The position numbers and the translations under genes are program-made. Source: Hydnum rufescens UP504 (lineage: Eukaryota; Basidiomycota; Agaricomycetes; Cantharellales; Hydnaceae). From it: DNA of 47,966 nt. This document shows, in pieces, positions 9,510 to 21,436 of the stretch. Each line of letters starts with the position of its first letter. Positions within the stretch are counted from its first letter, which is position 1. The stretch lies in the NCBI GenBank assembly GCA_014904985.1, contig MU128970.1, positions 200,315 through 248,280 on the forward strand. The letters are read 5' to 3'. The notes below the pieces were generated by a model that ran no database searches, was not told the DNA's origin, and was given only the letters and a program-made list of their open reading frames with translations.

Positions 9510-10432
9510 AAGAAGAGCAGCCAGAGGCTGCTCTTCTTGTGCAATTGTAGCTAAAGAAAAAAATACTTACCTGGAATTCACCCCAGTCGGGGCCTGGGTT
9601 CCATCTGGGTGATCCCTCAAGGGGGTGTCGCTCCCAGTTTTCATTCATGCAGGCCTTCACAGTTTTGTTTTCATTTGTGCGGTCGTGCAGTCGTGTGTGG
9701 TTTCGTTCCCGGTTTTCATTCACAGCATGTCATTCAGTGGGTCCATGGTCGGGTTCGGGTTGGTTCTGGTCCAATATCTAGAGAACTAATTAATGAATTA
9801 GTTAAAGATGAATGCAGTGCAAAAAGAGCAGCTTATGCTGCTCTTTTTGTGCCACAAGAATAGGGAATAAAATATAAAAATAAAAAATACCTTGTACCCC
9901 ACACCCACTGCAGTGATGTGGGGTGGGGCCATGTACTCTGGCTTGTATGTACAGCAGTTCATATGAGTGCCCATCATTTGGGTGTTGATAAGGGGGGTTA
10001 TGGGGGTTTTGTGCCGGTATTCGTTTGCAGGGGATGTTGAGACCTACAAGATATAACATTAAATTAGTTAAGAATTAAAAACCACACAAAAAGAGCAGCT
10101 TTCGCTGCTCTTTTTGCATGGCTGTAGCTAATGAGGGGGGCGGGGACTTACCTTATATAGAACCACATACCCGCTGTGGTGGGTGTGTGATTCCGGGCCC
10201 TTAGTTGGCGCATTGCTGTGGGCTGCATCCCCATTTGATGTGGTGCCATATGTCATGTCGCTGGCATGTTGCCATGGCATGTTGCTATGTCGCATTGCAG
10301 TGTATTGCATTGTTTGTCATTTCACAGGTTATTGTGGTGCATTGGCCAGGTCCCAATCTAAAATAAAGCATATCAGTAAAAGAGATTCCAAAGTGGCACA
10401 AAAGGAGCAGCTTATGCTGCTCCTTTTGTGCC
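9510..10432. repeat. Four spaced GAGCAGC/GCTGCTC hairpins
   Basis: Perfect stem-loops lie at 9510-9538 (loop AGA), 9821-9848 (loop TTAT), 10088-10115 (loop TTTC) and 10391-10432 (19-bp stem, loop TTAT), spaced 267-315 bases. The core GAGCAGC is constant, but flanking stem bases differ between copies and change on both sides: AAGA pairs with TCTT in copy 1 and AAAA with TTTT in copy 2, and the AGAGC of copies 1-3 becomes GGAGC with CTCC opposite in copy 4. Following sequence (GTGCCACAAGAA then A-rich) is shared by copies 2 and 4. Confidence 0.85.
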
Positions 10433-10505
10433 ACAAGAACAAAAAATAAAAATAAAATAAAACTTAGCTCGTAGCACCCCACACCCGCTGCAGTGGGGGT
10501 GGGGT
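9896..10505. repeat. Three CACACCC/GGGTGTG hairpins alternating with the GAGCAGC hairpins
   Basis: Stem-loops at 9896-9924 (ACCCCACA with TGTGGGGT around CACTGCAGTG), 10164-10189 (CACATACCC with GGGTGTGTG) and about 10475-10505. Each follows an AT-rich tract and, on the minus strand, faces a GGTAAGT- or GGTATTT-like sequence. The same hairpin type is tandemly repeated at 47632-47890. Confidence 0.75.
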
Positions 10506-10618
10506 ACACAATCTTGCACAGGGCCCGTGCCCTCAGGCTCATATGTAATCTTGTGTGGCAGTTTGAGTGGGTACTCCCCATGCCCCATCATTCAAGTGTT
10601 GATAGGGGGGGTTACAGG

Positions 10619-11484
10619 TGTAGAAGGGTAGGAAACTTAGGGTAAGAAAACGCCTAATTTTCATTATTTGAACCTTAAGTCCTCAGCTAAGCTACCTATA
10701 TACACAAGTGGACTTGGAGTTGGACAATGGACAGAAACTGGGATGACTAAGAACCAACAAGTCATTGACTAATGAAAATGACGTCACCTGAATCATGTCA
10801 TTGCCTAGACTCCCCAGCAAATCTCATAAATAGATCAAGGACCTTCCAGGCTGGGTGGAGCCTTCCATAATAGGAAGAGGCCAGCCAGATCCGGAGCCCA
10901 TCTAAAAATAAAAATCCATACCATGTGCTACTCAGGAGTTCTGGGCCAGCATATAAAAACCTGTACATTGCACCCCCAATAATAATAATTCTTTCCCTCT
11001 TACCACTACAAGCCAGACAGTGCTTTGTGAAGCTGTGTGAAGGTATTCCCTGGTCAACACCTAGACCTTGTAAGATTTCTGTGGACTCAGCTTAACAACC
11101 AGCTGGCACAAGAAAGACTGAATTCTGAGACACCAACACCTACCTGAAAATCTGAGGATAGCCAAACCCCTCAGTCTCTGACTCATACCCATCTTGAGGA
11201 CTGGCAGCTCCTCTCATCTACCAGCCAGCAACTGCTTGAGGACAGTATAATCCCCTCTTCTGAGCCCTACCCATTTAACTAATTCTGAGACAGTCAGTCT
11301 CAACACTCTTATTGCCAGTACAGATAGCTTTCTATCCTAGTACTGTTCTAAAAGCTTATAGGCATTCCCATCTATATTGGAAGGGAAGTACCTGTCTCAC
11401 CTTGGCATATTAAGGCAAGGTTTTGAGCTCTAAACTCAATCCTCCCTTAGGTTTCCCTTATCCTATATAGAAGAAACCCCTACA
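10619..11484 (+). repeat. 5' LTR of the Ty3/Gypsy element
   Basis: The 866-bp block begins TGTAGAAGGGTAGG and ends AACCCCTACA, giving TGTAG...CTACA termini. The downstream sequence TGGTGGTCCTTACAGGG could be the primer-binding site, since it starts with TGG, but I could not match a tRNA. The gag frame begins about 100-290 bases further on. The matching 3' LTR is not found before the window ends. Confidence 0.65.
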
Positions 11485-11579
11485 AATCTGGTGGTCCTTA
11501 CAGGGAGTCCTTTGCACAAACAAGGACTTCTGAGTTACACAAGGTTCCCTGCTAAGACTGATCTTAATTCAAACTGGCA

Positions 11580-13297
11580 TTGAGCCAAGAATCTAAAGCC
11601 GGCTCGACTCCAAGTCATCTGGACTCATCTGTCCAATCAGATTTGACTTCAGAAGATTCACACCAAAGCCTTGAGTTCCATCATTTGCCAATTCCAACCA
11701 GAATGCAGCAATCAACAACAACATTCCAGACTGCTGTTTCCCTCAGTTCACCTGAGGCTCCTAAGAGTCACTCAAAATGAGACCGCAGCATTTCCCAGGA
11801 TTCTTCTCCACCTCAGAAAGATTAGTAGTCAGGTCTTCCATGCCAATGCCATCTTCCAGGGAGGCCCCCAGGTTTAACGGTAAAAACCTAAGGGAGTTCC
11901 TAGCCAATTATGAAATTGGAACCAGAGAAGCTGGGTGGGATGATAGTCAGAAATGCAAACTGCTACCTTTGTACTGCAAGCACCCAATGAGAGACTTGAT
12001 CAGCACATTTGAAGAAGTACATAAGGCCAAGGGCTGGACATCACTCAAGACTAAACTTTCTGACTTGTATCACCCTGAATACTTCAGGCCTCGTTATACC
12101 AGGAGGGACATTGAGAAATATGTCCACCATCAGCGCTCAATCACGAAAAGAGACATTTCGCTGAGTATTACCGAGGTTTCATGACAAAAGTACAATACCT
12201 CAAGCCTAAACCCTTGCATACAGAGGATCAGAACCTCCTCTTTTGGGAAGGCTTACCCAGAGTATTGCAAAAGGAGATCTATGAAGAGCTTAGAACTCAA
12301 GACCCGTGCCTGGATAGATCGTCGGCACAGGACATTGACACAATCAAGCGCATTGCACTGTCTCTTCTCGATAAAGACTCATTATACTCGCGGGCCTCAC
12401 AATCAAGAAGGGGCTGGATTAGCTTGGAATTGGAAGACTCGGATGATGAATGAGTCCCCAGTAAATCCCCAAAGTCTCACGGTGCCCGAAACAGCCCTAA
12501 GAACCCAGATAGCAACAAACAAGACTCAGATTCAGAGTCAACCTCAGAGCCTTTGGATGGCGATAACGACGAAACAGACTCTGAAGAGGAAAGAGGCCGC
12601 CGTCACCCCAGGATGTGAAAGAAGGGCGGACACCAAGACATAAATATCGAGGTGACGAATCGTGTAGCTATACTAAAAGGGAAGAAGCCCGTAAGCCCTT
12701 TCCCGAGAAAGAGAAAGGGGATCCCCAAGTGGAACAACTCGCAGAAGAGATAAAGCGCCTAACACTCCAACTGGACGTCCACGACGGTAGACAGTCCGCG
12801 TATACGAAGTGGAAATGAGAACAGTGGGTACACCCCAAAAGGATGACTGTGTGGAACACCTGACTGAGGAAGTTCAAAATTTGAGTCACCGATTGCAAGC
12901 TCCGTGCCCAGGATTCGATGAAGGAATGTACCCTAATGAACGGGCTCATCAGGGCCAGCTAGATCAAAGAAGAACCGATAGCATACCGGGTTACACTCGC
13001 CATTGTTGGTTTTGCAAAAGAACCAACGGTCATCCATTCGGGATTTGTAATTGTCCCCTGTGTATCCAACTAATAAAGGAAGGTCTGTTAGTTGACAATG
13101 GCTATAGAATCACTTTACCAGACAGAGCCCGAATTCCCAACGTACCATTAGACTCATCTGAGTCTGTCGAACAGGTCCTGCGCCATCTTTTTGCGCCAAA
13201 GAGGGAGTCACCACTGCACCAAGGTCAATTGTCGTCCACAGCACTGTTGGAACCCCAGGCAGAGGTCGGATCCAGCAGTGGAGATCCCAACAGACGG
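11580..13297 (+). pseudogene. Gypsy gag, N-terminal part (capsid and zinc-knuckle-like region)
   Basis: A Ser/Thr-rich leader (11580-11780) precedes the capsid-like region from about 11840: APRFNGKNLREFLANYE, WDDSQKCKLLPLYC and LYHPEYFRPRYTRRDIEKYV, a pattern typical of basidiomycete Gypsy capsids. A one-base loss near 12160 shifts the frame into AEYYRGFMTKVQYL. TGA at 12451-12453 interrupts a Ser/Asp/Glu-rich linker. After another frameshift near 12806 the frame ends with a Cys/His cluster (CWFCKRTNGHPFGICNCPLC, from 13004), resembling but not matching the CCHC knuckle. Gag would form the particle and bind RNA. The frame continues beyond the MITE. Confidence 0.75.
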
Positions 13298-13305
13298 TCG
13301 GTGCT

Positions 13306-13681
13306 TAGGCTATTGCATGGGGGTGGCACCCCCCTTCAGGGGGTTGGCCAAACCTGCCACTTTTTTGAAGCTAGCTCTTCAAGGTTTGAGGAGGGGGTGG
13401 CGGGGAACCCCCCTACCCCCATCTCAAGCCTTGAAGAGCTAGCTTCAAAAAAAGTGGCAGGTTTGGCCAGATTACTCTGTGGGGTTGGCAAATATGCCAA
13501 CCCCACGGAGTAATCTGGCCAAACCTGCCACTTTTTTTGAAGCTAGCTCTTCAAGGCTTGAGATGGGGGTAGGGGGGGTTCCCCGCCACCCCCTCCTCAA
13601 ACCTTGAAGAGCTAGCTTCAAAAAAAGTGGCAGGTTTGGCCAACCCCCTGAAGGGGGGTGCCACCCCCACGCAATAGCCTA
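13306..13681. mobile_element. Foldback MITE with 8-bp TSD, TAGGCTATTGC family, copy 2
   Basis: The 376-bp element has ends TAGGCTATTGC...GCAATAGCCTA and lies between two copies of TCGGTGCT (13298-13305 and 13682-13689). Each arm contains two inverted sub-arms, and a central palindrome (AGATTACTCTGTGGGGTTGG near 13472) meets at about 13493. The sister copy at 4102 lacks this centre. Element plus one duplicate is 384 bp, a multiple of three, so gag reads SVL before and SVLEAD after in the same frame. An 8-bp duplication is typical of hAT transposons, though no transposase is present. Confidence 0.93.
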
Positions 13682-13689
13682 TCGGTGCT

Positions 13690-14104
13690 GGAAGCAGACC
13701 ATACCGGAAAGCGAAATGTGTGGTTCAACCCCATGGCTCATTCAGAACCACGGGTGTCTCGATCTCCATCCCAGGGCACTCCATACATAGACATACCCCC
13801 ACACCCGAAACTGAGCACTATAATGAAACTGGGTCAACCACCTCACACCCCCATCACAAAGGATAAGGAGAACGCACCTGCACCGAGCACGAACACAAGG
13901 TCACCAGAAGTCGTGTCTTCACCCCCATCCGTCATTCTGAAATGATCCACCAGACCACCGGAACCCTTAATGGAAAAAGGAAGGCTGAATAACACCCCAG
14001 ACAAAGATATCGAAATGGTCGAACCCCCTGCAAAGCAAAAGATGTCAGAGCACAGAAGCACCTCTCGCCTACCACCGAAAATGCAGTTTACCACAAACCT
14101 GTGA
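13690..14104 (+). pseudogene. Gypsy gag/pol linker after the MITE
   Basis: Proline- and threonine-rich sequence (PPHPKLSTIMKLGQPPHTP) in the same frame as the gag segment before the MITE. TGA at 13943-13945 and 14102-14104 interrupt it. The frame runs on into the protease region at 14129, so gag and protease were probably one polyprotein, or gag and pol were joined without a frameshift signal. Confidence 0.6.
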
Positions 14105-14128
14105 AGCAGAGTAGATGTCAGGAAGGTA

Positions 14129-15187
14129 ATGGATTCACTGCACGATCAAGAAGTGAAACTACCTTTGGGCGTCATAATAGGCATCTCGGGGGAAGTATCA
14201 CGAAATGTAAGTGAGGACACAAGAACACACAAAGATCTTGTAAGTAAGTTGCTGGAAACACCTAAGGAATCTCGCATAGCCATCACCTGTGGCGATCCTA
14301 GTGGCAGCGACTATTATTCAGACAACGAACAGGAATTGGAAACCAGTTGGGGTGACACAAGTTATGGCAGCCTATGTCGGCTAACTGACGTAGGCAAGCT
14401 AAAGCACATCTTAGATAAAAGCCTATATGCTATGGGCACTGGTCGTCAAAAAGTTAAAATCGGATCAAGAGAGGATCTTAATTGTATGATAGACACTGGC
14501 TCAGAATTAAATCTAATCTCTAGACGACTTCAGGAAAGCCTGGGACTACCATATGATCCAGCAGGGTCTGCCTGGGGAATAAGAGGTGTGAACAGCAACG
14601 CCGAACCCTTATACAGCTGTTGTCGCACCGTGCCCATCGAGATAGGTGGCTTGAGGTTTGACCACATCTTCTTTGTCAAGAATGGTAGTATTGGTGTGGA
14701 TTATGATCTCCTTATGGGCCAGCCATGGCTCAAGGCCATCGCAGCAGAGATTAGGTACCACGACACCAGTAAAAGTAACAATATGCACCTGCAAATCTAT
14801 GAGCAAGGAGATGTGACTGGCGAATCCCTGATAATCAACTTAGCAGTCGATCAGAGGAGGGAAGCCACGAAACTTACCCATATAACGGAATGGGACCTAG
14901 ACACCAGTAATATTCCTAAGTTGTTAGGCACGGCTACCCATGTCCCTCAAACACTAAAACCCCAGACGAGTACTCAACATTCTGACAGTGAGACGGTCGC
15001 TATTTTAGGCGACAACGAAATGGACTTTGAGTACACATGCGCACCAAAGGAAGTTGATCACAGTACAGCAAAACCAATCCCACCTCACCTCACCGATCCA
15101 CTCAGAAGTCTATCCGAAACCATGGAGAGAATGGCTATCAGTGGGAAGTCAGGAGCAAGCTTTAACGGCCAGTCCTACCTTAAATGA
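14129..15187 (+). pseudogene. Gypsy aspartic protease region
   Basis: The retropepsin active site reads CMIDTGSELNLIS (Asp codon 14492-14494), followed by a flap-like GIRGVNSN and the C-terminal DYDLLMGQPWL motif that closes the retroviral-type protease fold. About 120 residues of acidic linker precede it and about 130 follow. Its role is polyprotein cleavage in the virus-like particle. TGA stops at 15185-15187 and 15197-15199 separate it from the RT linker in the same frame. Confidence 0.85.
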
Positions 15188-15199
15188 CCTATGAACTGA

Positions 15200-17577
15200 C
15201 TCCTGATGGATGACAATGACGAATTTAATAACCAGAGAGCCTACAACGAACACCTCGAGCGTCAGAGAAAGCGAAAAAGGATTGGGCCGAGCAATCTTGC
15301 GTGAAGTCATACCATAGCAGATCAGAGGCAGAATCCCGAGAGACCAAGGATACTAGAAAAGGCATGGAACCAGGAAAGCGGATGGCCACCTGAGCAAAGT
15401 GGTAGTACTCCTACAGAACTGGGGCAGAGTCCTGGGATCAGACCCAGACAATCTGGCCAATGGAGGGAAGAATATCGACGTATAGGGGTCAAACCGTCTT
15501 ATAACGCAGAATCGGAAGACGAACCATCGATTCCGTCAATCGGGAGAAAGCTGTCAGAGGCACTCTGACTCCCAGAGACGTACACGAGGGACCCTGATTT
15601 AGATGGCAACCCCTACCTGTTAGCAACCTTAATCCAGAAAGGAGGAAACCCAGCACGCTTCCTGAAAAATGTCTTAGACCACTCGAGTGCTGCAGAGAGC
15701 CAAGATCTAGATAAACACCTCGCGTACGTCCTCGCCATCCACAAGAGGAACTCAGCATCCAACACGATTGGAGCAGACATTAGCCTCTGAGGCTGTGACT
15801 TTGATACAGAATGTCAGAAAAGGGAAATATAAGCCTGTAGCCAAGAAAAAGCTGCCCATACCTGTTAGCATACCAAATAGGACCCTCAAAAGAGCCACAT
15901 ACCACCCAGTCCCACCTCCACAGCTTGAGCCGCTACTGTTCCATCCACCACCCATCGACCAATTTAAATTTACATCTAGGTTGACGCCTGACTGAGTGGA
16001 GATAATCTTAAAGAACATACCAAAAGGATTCCTGAAACCCCAGGAACTGGACCTTTTCATTTATATACTAGGCAAAAATGAGTTGGCAATCTTGTTCACA
16101 GACACGGAACGTGGCCAATTCAAGGCAGAGTATTTTCCTGACTACGTCATGGAAACAATAGAGCATGTACCATGGCATCTACCCCCAATACCAATCCCAA
16201 AGGCCGTAAAACAAGAAATGGTAACAATGCTTAAGTCACAAGTAGCGGCAGGAACACTGGAACCATCTCGTTCATCCTACCAATCCCGAGTGTTTGTAGT
16301 AGAAAAACCCTCAGGCGGCCTGCAAATAGTTCATGACCTACAACCGCTAAACGCCATTTCAGTCCAGGATTCAATGCTTCCGCCTAACATGGTAGAGTTC
16401 GCAGAATCTTTCATAGGACATTCAGTTTACAGAGTTATCGATCTTTATTCCAGCTATCACCAATGAGCCCTATACATGGAATCAAGACCACTCACCAACC
16501 TGCCAAACTGAAACAGGAAATATGCAGCTGACCTCGCTCCCGATGGGGTACACCAACTCGATGCAGGAATACCAACAAATGACAATGCATACAACAGACC
16601 ATATGTCACCACACCACGCCAGAGTTTTTGTAGATGACATAGGACTGAAAGGACCTAAGACTCGTTATAATGATGAGCCGATCCCACAGAACCTGGGGAT
16701 ACAAAGGTTTATTTGGGAGTATGCCCAGACACTGGATGAAATGTTAGCCACTTTCATTGAAGCAGGATGTACTGCAGCCAGTAAGAAGCTGGTCCTTGCT
16801 ACGCCATTAGTAAATATCGTTGGAAATGTGTGTTCTTTAGAGGGCAGGCGCCCACACCATGGAATAATCACCAAGGTGTTAAATTGGCCAACACCTAAGT
16901 GTGCCACTGATGTTCATGCATTTCTCGGAACAGCCGGAGTAGCAAGACGCTGGGTTTGGCAGTTTGCCAAGATTGTGAAACTGCTCACTGAACTAACCAA
17001 AAAACTGCAAGGCGAGTTTGAGTGGTCAAAGGAAGCCAACCAGGCTATGGCAACCTTGAAACAGGCAATGACTTCGTTGCCAGCACTTAAAACCCTAGAT
17101 ATTGAGTTAGCAAAGGTGCAATGACCACATTTAAGGGAAAATGACCTGGGACTCATAACGCTGGCGGTCAATAGCTCCCAAATTGCCGTAGGGTACATTC
17201 TCGACCAAACTTTGGAGGATGGTCGACACCCAATAGTATACAGCTCCATTACATGGAACGACATAGAAAGCCACTATTCGCAGTTGAAGATCGAGTTGTG
17301 TGGCCTTTATCATGCACTGAAGGCACTCGAGTACGACCTATGGGGCATCCACTTTTGAGTGGAACTTGATGCCAAATACATCAAGGAAATGATCAATAAA
17401 CCGGGCCTACCAAGTCTGGCAATGACAAGATGGATTACTTACATCCAAAACTTTGATTTCAAGTTCATCCACATCCCAGCCGAGAAACATGTTGCACCAG
17501 ATGGTTTATCATGGAGACCTCAAGTGGAAGGCGACATGGCACCTGATGCTGTAGACTTATTGCATCACATATGGTAA
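15200..17577 (+). pseudogene. Gypsy reverse transcriptase and RNase H
   Basis: A linker (to about 15790, with TGA at 15302 and 15566 and a frameshift near 15770) leads into the RT: LEPSRSSYQSRVFVVEKP, DLQPLNAISVQD, VIDLYSSYHQ, then after a frameshift near 16498 GNMQLTSLPMGYTNS and the catalytic FVDDI at about 16625-16639. The C-terminal part has FLGTAGVARRWV and FEWSKEANQAM (RT connection). RNase H follows: IVYSSITWNDIESHYSQLKIEL with the conserved Glu, and ALKALEYDL. TGA codons at 15993, 16464, 17122 and 17356 all fall where Arg fits. Coding ends at the composite insertion. Confidence 0.88.
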
Positions 17578-17904
17578 CTTACCACAAGTTTTTTGCATCA
17601 ATTACAGTAAGTTACCATTACCGCATTTTGATGCATCAGGTCAGCTGTTGTATCAGAGCTGTGGCAACCCCAGGCATTTTAATATCAGCCAATGGCTCAG
17701 TTGGGTTCTTAATGGATTTGCATCCAATCATTTCCTATTTAGGATAATTTCCATACTGGGTTTGGGGTGACTAAAAATATTATATAATGATTCCTAAATG
17801 GTATCCAGTTACATAATACACTGATTCCTATTGAAAAAAAGCCTAAATGTGGAAATTAAATGAACTACATCCAAGAAAATTTTCCCCATCCAACCCAATG
17901 GGGG

Positions 17905-20900
17905 CCCAGGACCAGAGGGTGGTGCCTGGGATGGATGGATGGACCCCTAGGGACCCTGATACAGTGAAAAAACCAGGCCCAGGGCCACTGGTTAGTGCCT
18001 GAAACAATGAGAACAGTAAAAACAGCACCAGAACCACCGGAAGTTGCCGGAAATTAAGCACTGGGTGGACAAGTCTGAAATTGGGCACATAGTTAGAGAC
18101 TATTAGGACGCAAATCATATCAAATTTCAGCCCAATCCATGCATTACTTATGGAGATATGAGCCAAACAAGTTTGGACATTAAAAATTGATTTCCTCCCC
18201 CCATAAAATAGCTAGAGACTTGAAAATTCACATAGAGTATGACATCATTATGAAGTAATCATGTGCCAAAAATCAGCCCAATCCATGCACTTAAAGAGGG
18301 GGAACTGGGCAGGGGGGACCGGAACCACTGGAAAATGCCGGAGAATACGCACTTGGCGGACGAATCTGAAATTTGGCACATGGTTATAGACTATTAGGAT
18401 GCAAATCATATCAAAATTTCAGCCAAATCCATGCACTACTTATGGAGATATGAGCCAAACAAGTGTAGACATTAAAAATTGATTTCCACCCCCTATAAAA
18501 TAGCTGGGGACTTGAAAATTTACACAGAGTATAAAGTCATTGTAAGATAATCATGTGCCAAAAATCAGCCCAATCCATGCACTTAAAGAGGGGGAACTGG
18601 GCAGGGGGGACTGGAACCACCAGAAGATGCCAGAAGTTGAGCGCTGGGTGGACAAGTCTGAAATTTGGCACATGGTTAGAGACTATTGGTACGCAAATCA
18701 TATCAAAAATTTCAGCCCAATCCATGCATTACTTATGGAGATATAAGCCAAACAAGTTTGGACATTAAAAATTGATTTCCTCCCCCTATAAAATAGCTGG
18801 GGACTTGAAAATCTACACACAGTATAAAATCATTATAAAGTAATTATGTGCAAAAAATTAGCCCAATCCATGCACTTAAAGAGGGGGAACTGGGCAGGGG
18901 GGACCGGAACCACCGGAAGATGCCGGAAAATAAGCGCCAAGTGGACATGTCTGAAATTTTGCACATATTAGGAAGCTATTGGTATGCAAATCATATCAAA
19001 GTTTCAGCCAAATCCATGCACTACATATGGAGATATGAGCCAAACAAGTTTGGATATCAAAAATTTATTTACTCCCCCTACAGTCAAGATATGAACTTGA
19101 AATTTTACACAGAGTATATTCATATAATGGACTGAATCTATGCCAAAAATCAGCCCAATCAGTTGAGTTTGAGACATTCAACTCCCTTGGCAGGCAGAAA
19201 AGAGGAACAACCCCACCATAAATGTGAATCACCCCACACTGGGCCCAAAATAGGTGGAATTGACCTGTAATATTATGATACAGACTATATCCAAAAATGG
19301 AATGAATTGGATGTGTGGAAGTGGCTGAAATTGAGGGGGAGGGGAGGGATAATCAAAAGTGAATTACACAAGATGTAGAGCAGGCATGGATCTGATATTA
19401 GGCCACTAGTGTAATACAGATATGGGGAGCTCATATGCCAAATATCAGCCTAACCAGACTCCATTTAGGCATTGCTCCACATCATCCCCCCTAACTCACA
19501 ATTTCCTCCCCAGGGCCTTCCATCCATGCCATTACCCTGAAAACTCACAGTTGGCTCATCCAAACACATTCATAACATCCCTCAAAATTTCAGATTTCTT
19601 ACTGCAATGTGAGACCTTGCAGAATATTTTCAAGTTTCACTGTAATACACCCTCCAGTGGGGGCACTTCCAGTGCTCCAATGACTCTGATTTTTTGTAGG
19701 CCACACCTGGTCACCATTTGAGGCCCAGGTGCAAAATTTCAGGGCATTCTAAGCACTTCTGGCATTGGTCACATGACCCAGATCTTCCCCTCCCCCTGCT
19801 TCACTCAGTGATCCAATTTGCATGGACTTTGTGGCCATTTGTAGTAGTAGTAGGTGGCACCCCATGATTCCAATTTGAAGACATTCCATGGAATATTCAT
19901 TGAGTTATTCAAGAAACATTCCACATCAATTCAATTTGAGGTCAGAATGATGGTATTTACTGGAAATACTGTGGTTCTGACCTCAAATTGAATTGATGTG
20001 GAATGTTTCTTGAATAACTCAATGAATATTCCATGGAATGTCTTCAAATTGGAATCATGGGGTGCCACCTACTACTACTACAAATGGCCACAAAGTCCAT
20101 GCAAATTGGATCACTGAGTGAAGCAGGGGGAGGGGAAGATCTGGGTCATGTGACCAATGCCAGAAGTGCTTAGAATGCCCTGAAATTTTGCACCTGGGCC
20201 TCAAATGGTGACCAGGTGTGGCCTACAAAAAATCAGAGTCATTGGAGCACTGGAAGTGCCCCCACTGGAGGGTGTATTACAGTGAAACTTGAAAATATTC
20301 TGCAAGGTCTCACATTGCAGTAAGAAATCTGAAATTTTGAGGGATGTTATGAATGTGTTTGGATGAGCCAACTGTGAGTTTTCAGGGTAATGGCATGGAT
20401 GGAAGGCCCTGGGGAGGAAATTGTGAGTTAGGGGGGGATGATGTGGAGCAATGCCTAAATGGAGTCTGGTTAGGCTGATATTTGGCATATGAGCTCCCCA
20501 TATCTGTATTACACTAGTGGCCTAATATCAGATCCATGCCTGCTCTACATCTTGTGTAATTCACTTTTGATTATCCCTCCCCTCCCCCTCAATTTCAGCC
20601 ACTTCCACACATCCAATTCATTCCATTTTTGGATATAGTCTGTATCATAATATTACAGGTCAATTCCACCTATTTTGGGCCCAGTGTGGGGTGATTCACA
20701 TTTATGGTGGGGTTGTTCCTCTTTTCTGCCTGCCAAGGGAGTTGAATGTCTCAAACTCAACTGATTGGGCTGATTTTTGGCATAGATTCAGTCCATTATA
20801 TGAATATACTCTGTGTAAAATTTCAAGTTCATATCTTGACTGTAGGGGGAGTAAATCAATTTTCAATGTTCAAACTTGTTTGGCTCATATCTCCATAAGT

Positions 20901-21436
20901 AGTGCATGGATTTGGCTGAAATTTTGATATGATTTGCATACCAATAGCCTCCTAATATGTGCCGAATTTCAGACATGTCCACTTGGCGCTTATTTTCCAG
21001 CATCTTCCAGTGGGTCCGGTCCCCCCTGCCCAGTTCCCCCTCTTTAAGTGCATGGATTGGGCTGATTTTTTGCACATAATTACTTTATAATGACTTCATA
21101 CTCTGTGTAAATTTTCAAGTCCCCAGCTATTTTATAGGGGGAGGAAATCAATTTTTAATGTCCAAACTTGATTGGCTCATATCTCCATAAGTAATGCATG
21201 GATTGGGCTGAAATTTTGATATGATTTGTGTCCTAATAGTCTCTACTCATGTGCCAAATTTCAGACTTGTCCGCCCAGCGCTTAATTTCTGGCAACTTCC
21301 AGTGGTTCTGATGCTGTTTTTACTGTTCTCATTGTTTCAGGCACTAACCAGTGGCCCTGGGGCTGGTTTTTTCACTGTATCAGGGTCCCTAGGGGTCCAT
21401 CCATCCATCCCAGGTACCACCCCCTGGTCCTGGGCA
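17905..21436. repeat. Giant inverted repeat (foldback), arms 17905-19947 and 19975-21436
   Basis: The right arm is the reverse complement of the left, turning around a 27-base spacer (19948-19974) that itself holds GTATTTACTGGAAATAC. The inner ~750 bases of each arm are almost identical, with one visible single-base difference over a 300-base stretch compared by eye. The outer parts diverge modestly. The outer ends share GGGGGCCCAGGACCAG/CTGGTCCTGGG. The left arm is about 580 bases longer because it has extra tandem units. No transposase is seen. Confidence 0.9.
18040..19100 (+). repeat. ~290-bp tandem repeat, four units in the left arm
   Basis: Units are marked by GAACCACCGGAAG-type motifs at about 18040, 18321, 18613 and 18908, followed by ATCAGCCCAATCCATGCAC and GGAGATATGAGCCAAACAAG. 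The right arm has only two units (near 21010 and 21300, reverse orientation). The unit boundaries are approximate. Confidence 0.8.

Larger units (their letters stand above)
9329..10618. repeat. Repeat F, left copy (hairpin-bearing element)
   Basis: Starts with TTAGATATAATGAGCCTTGC, itself a hairpin closed by TTATATCTAA, then ACTAGATG and a GGGGGCCCC palindrome. The same opening occurs at 47280 near the right edge. The body is built of about 300-bp units, each with one GAGCAGC hairpin and one CACACCC hairpin separated by AT-rich sequence. It ends where the Gypsy LTR begins at 10619. No protein is evident. The superfamily is unknown; the opening hairpin might mark the terminus of a non-autonomous element. 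Confidence 0.6.

Noticed and set aside
9510..10432. Bacterial-type rho-independent terminators
   Set aside because: The hairpins are followed by GTGCC and A-rich sequence, and the context is a eukaryotic repeat; T-runs are part of the symmetric stem.
10619..11484. Host promoter or gene 5' region
   Set aside because: The TGTAG...CTACA termini directly before gag make an LTR the simpler reading.
18553..19135. Short ORFs with IHALKEGELG-type repeats
   Set aside because: They come from the ~290-bp tandem repeat of the foldback, shift frame between units and have no start context.
19422..20488. Identical ~95-aa ORFs on opposite strands (19422-19721 and 20201-20488)
   Set aside because: They are the same non-coding sequence seen twice because of the palindrome, with no family resemblance.
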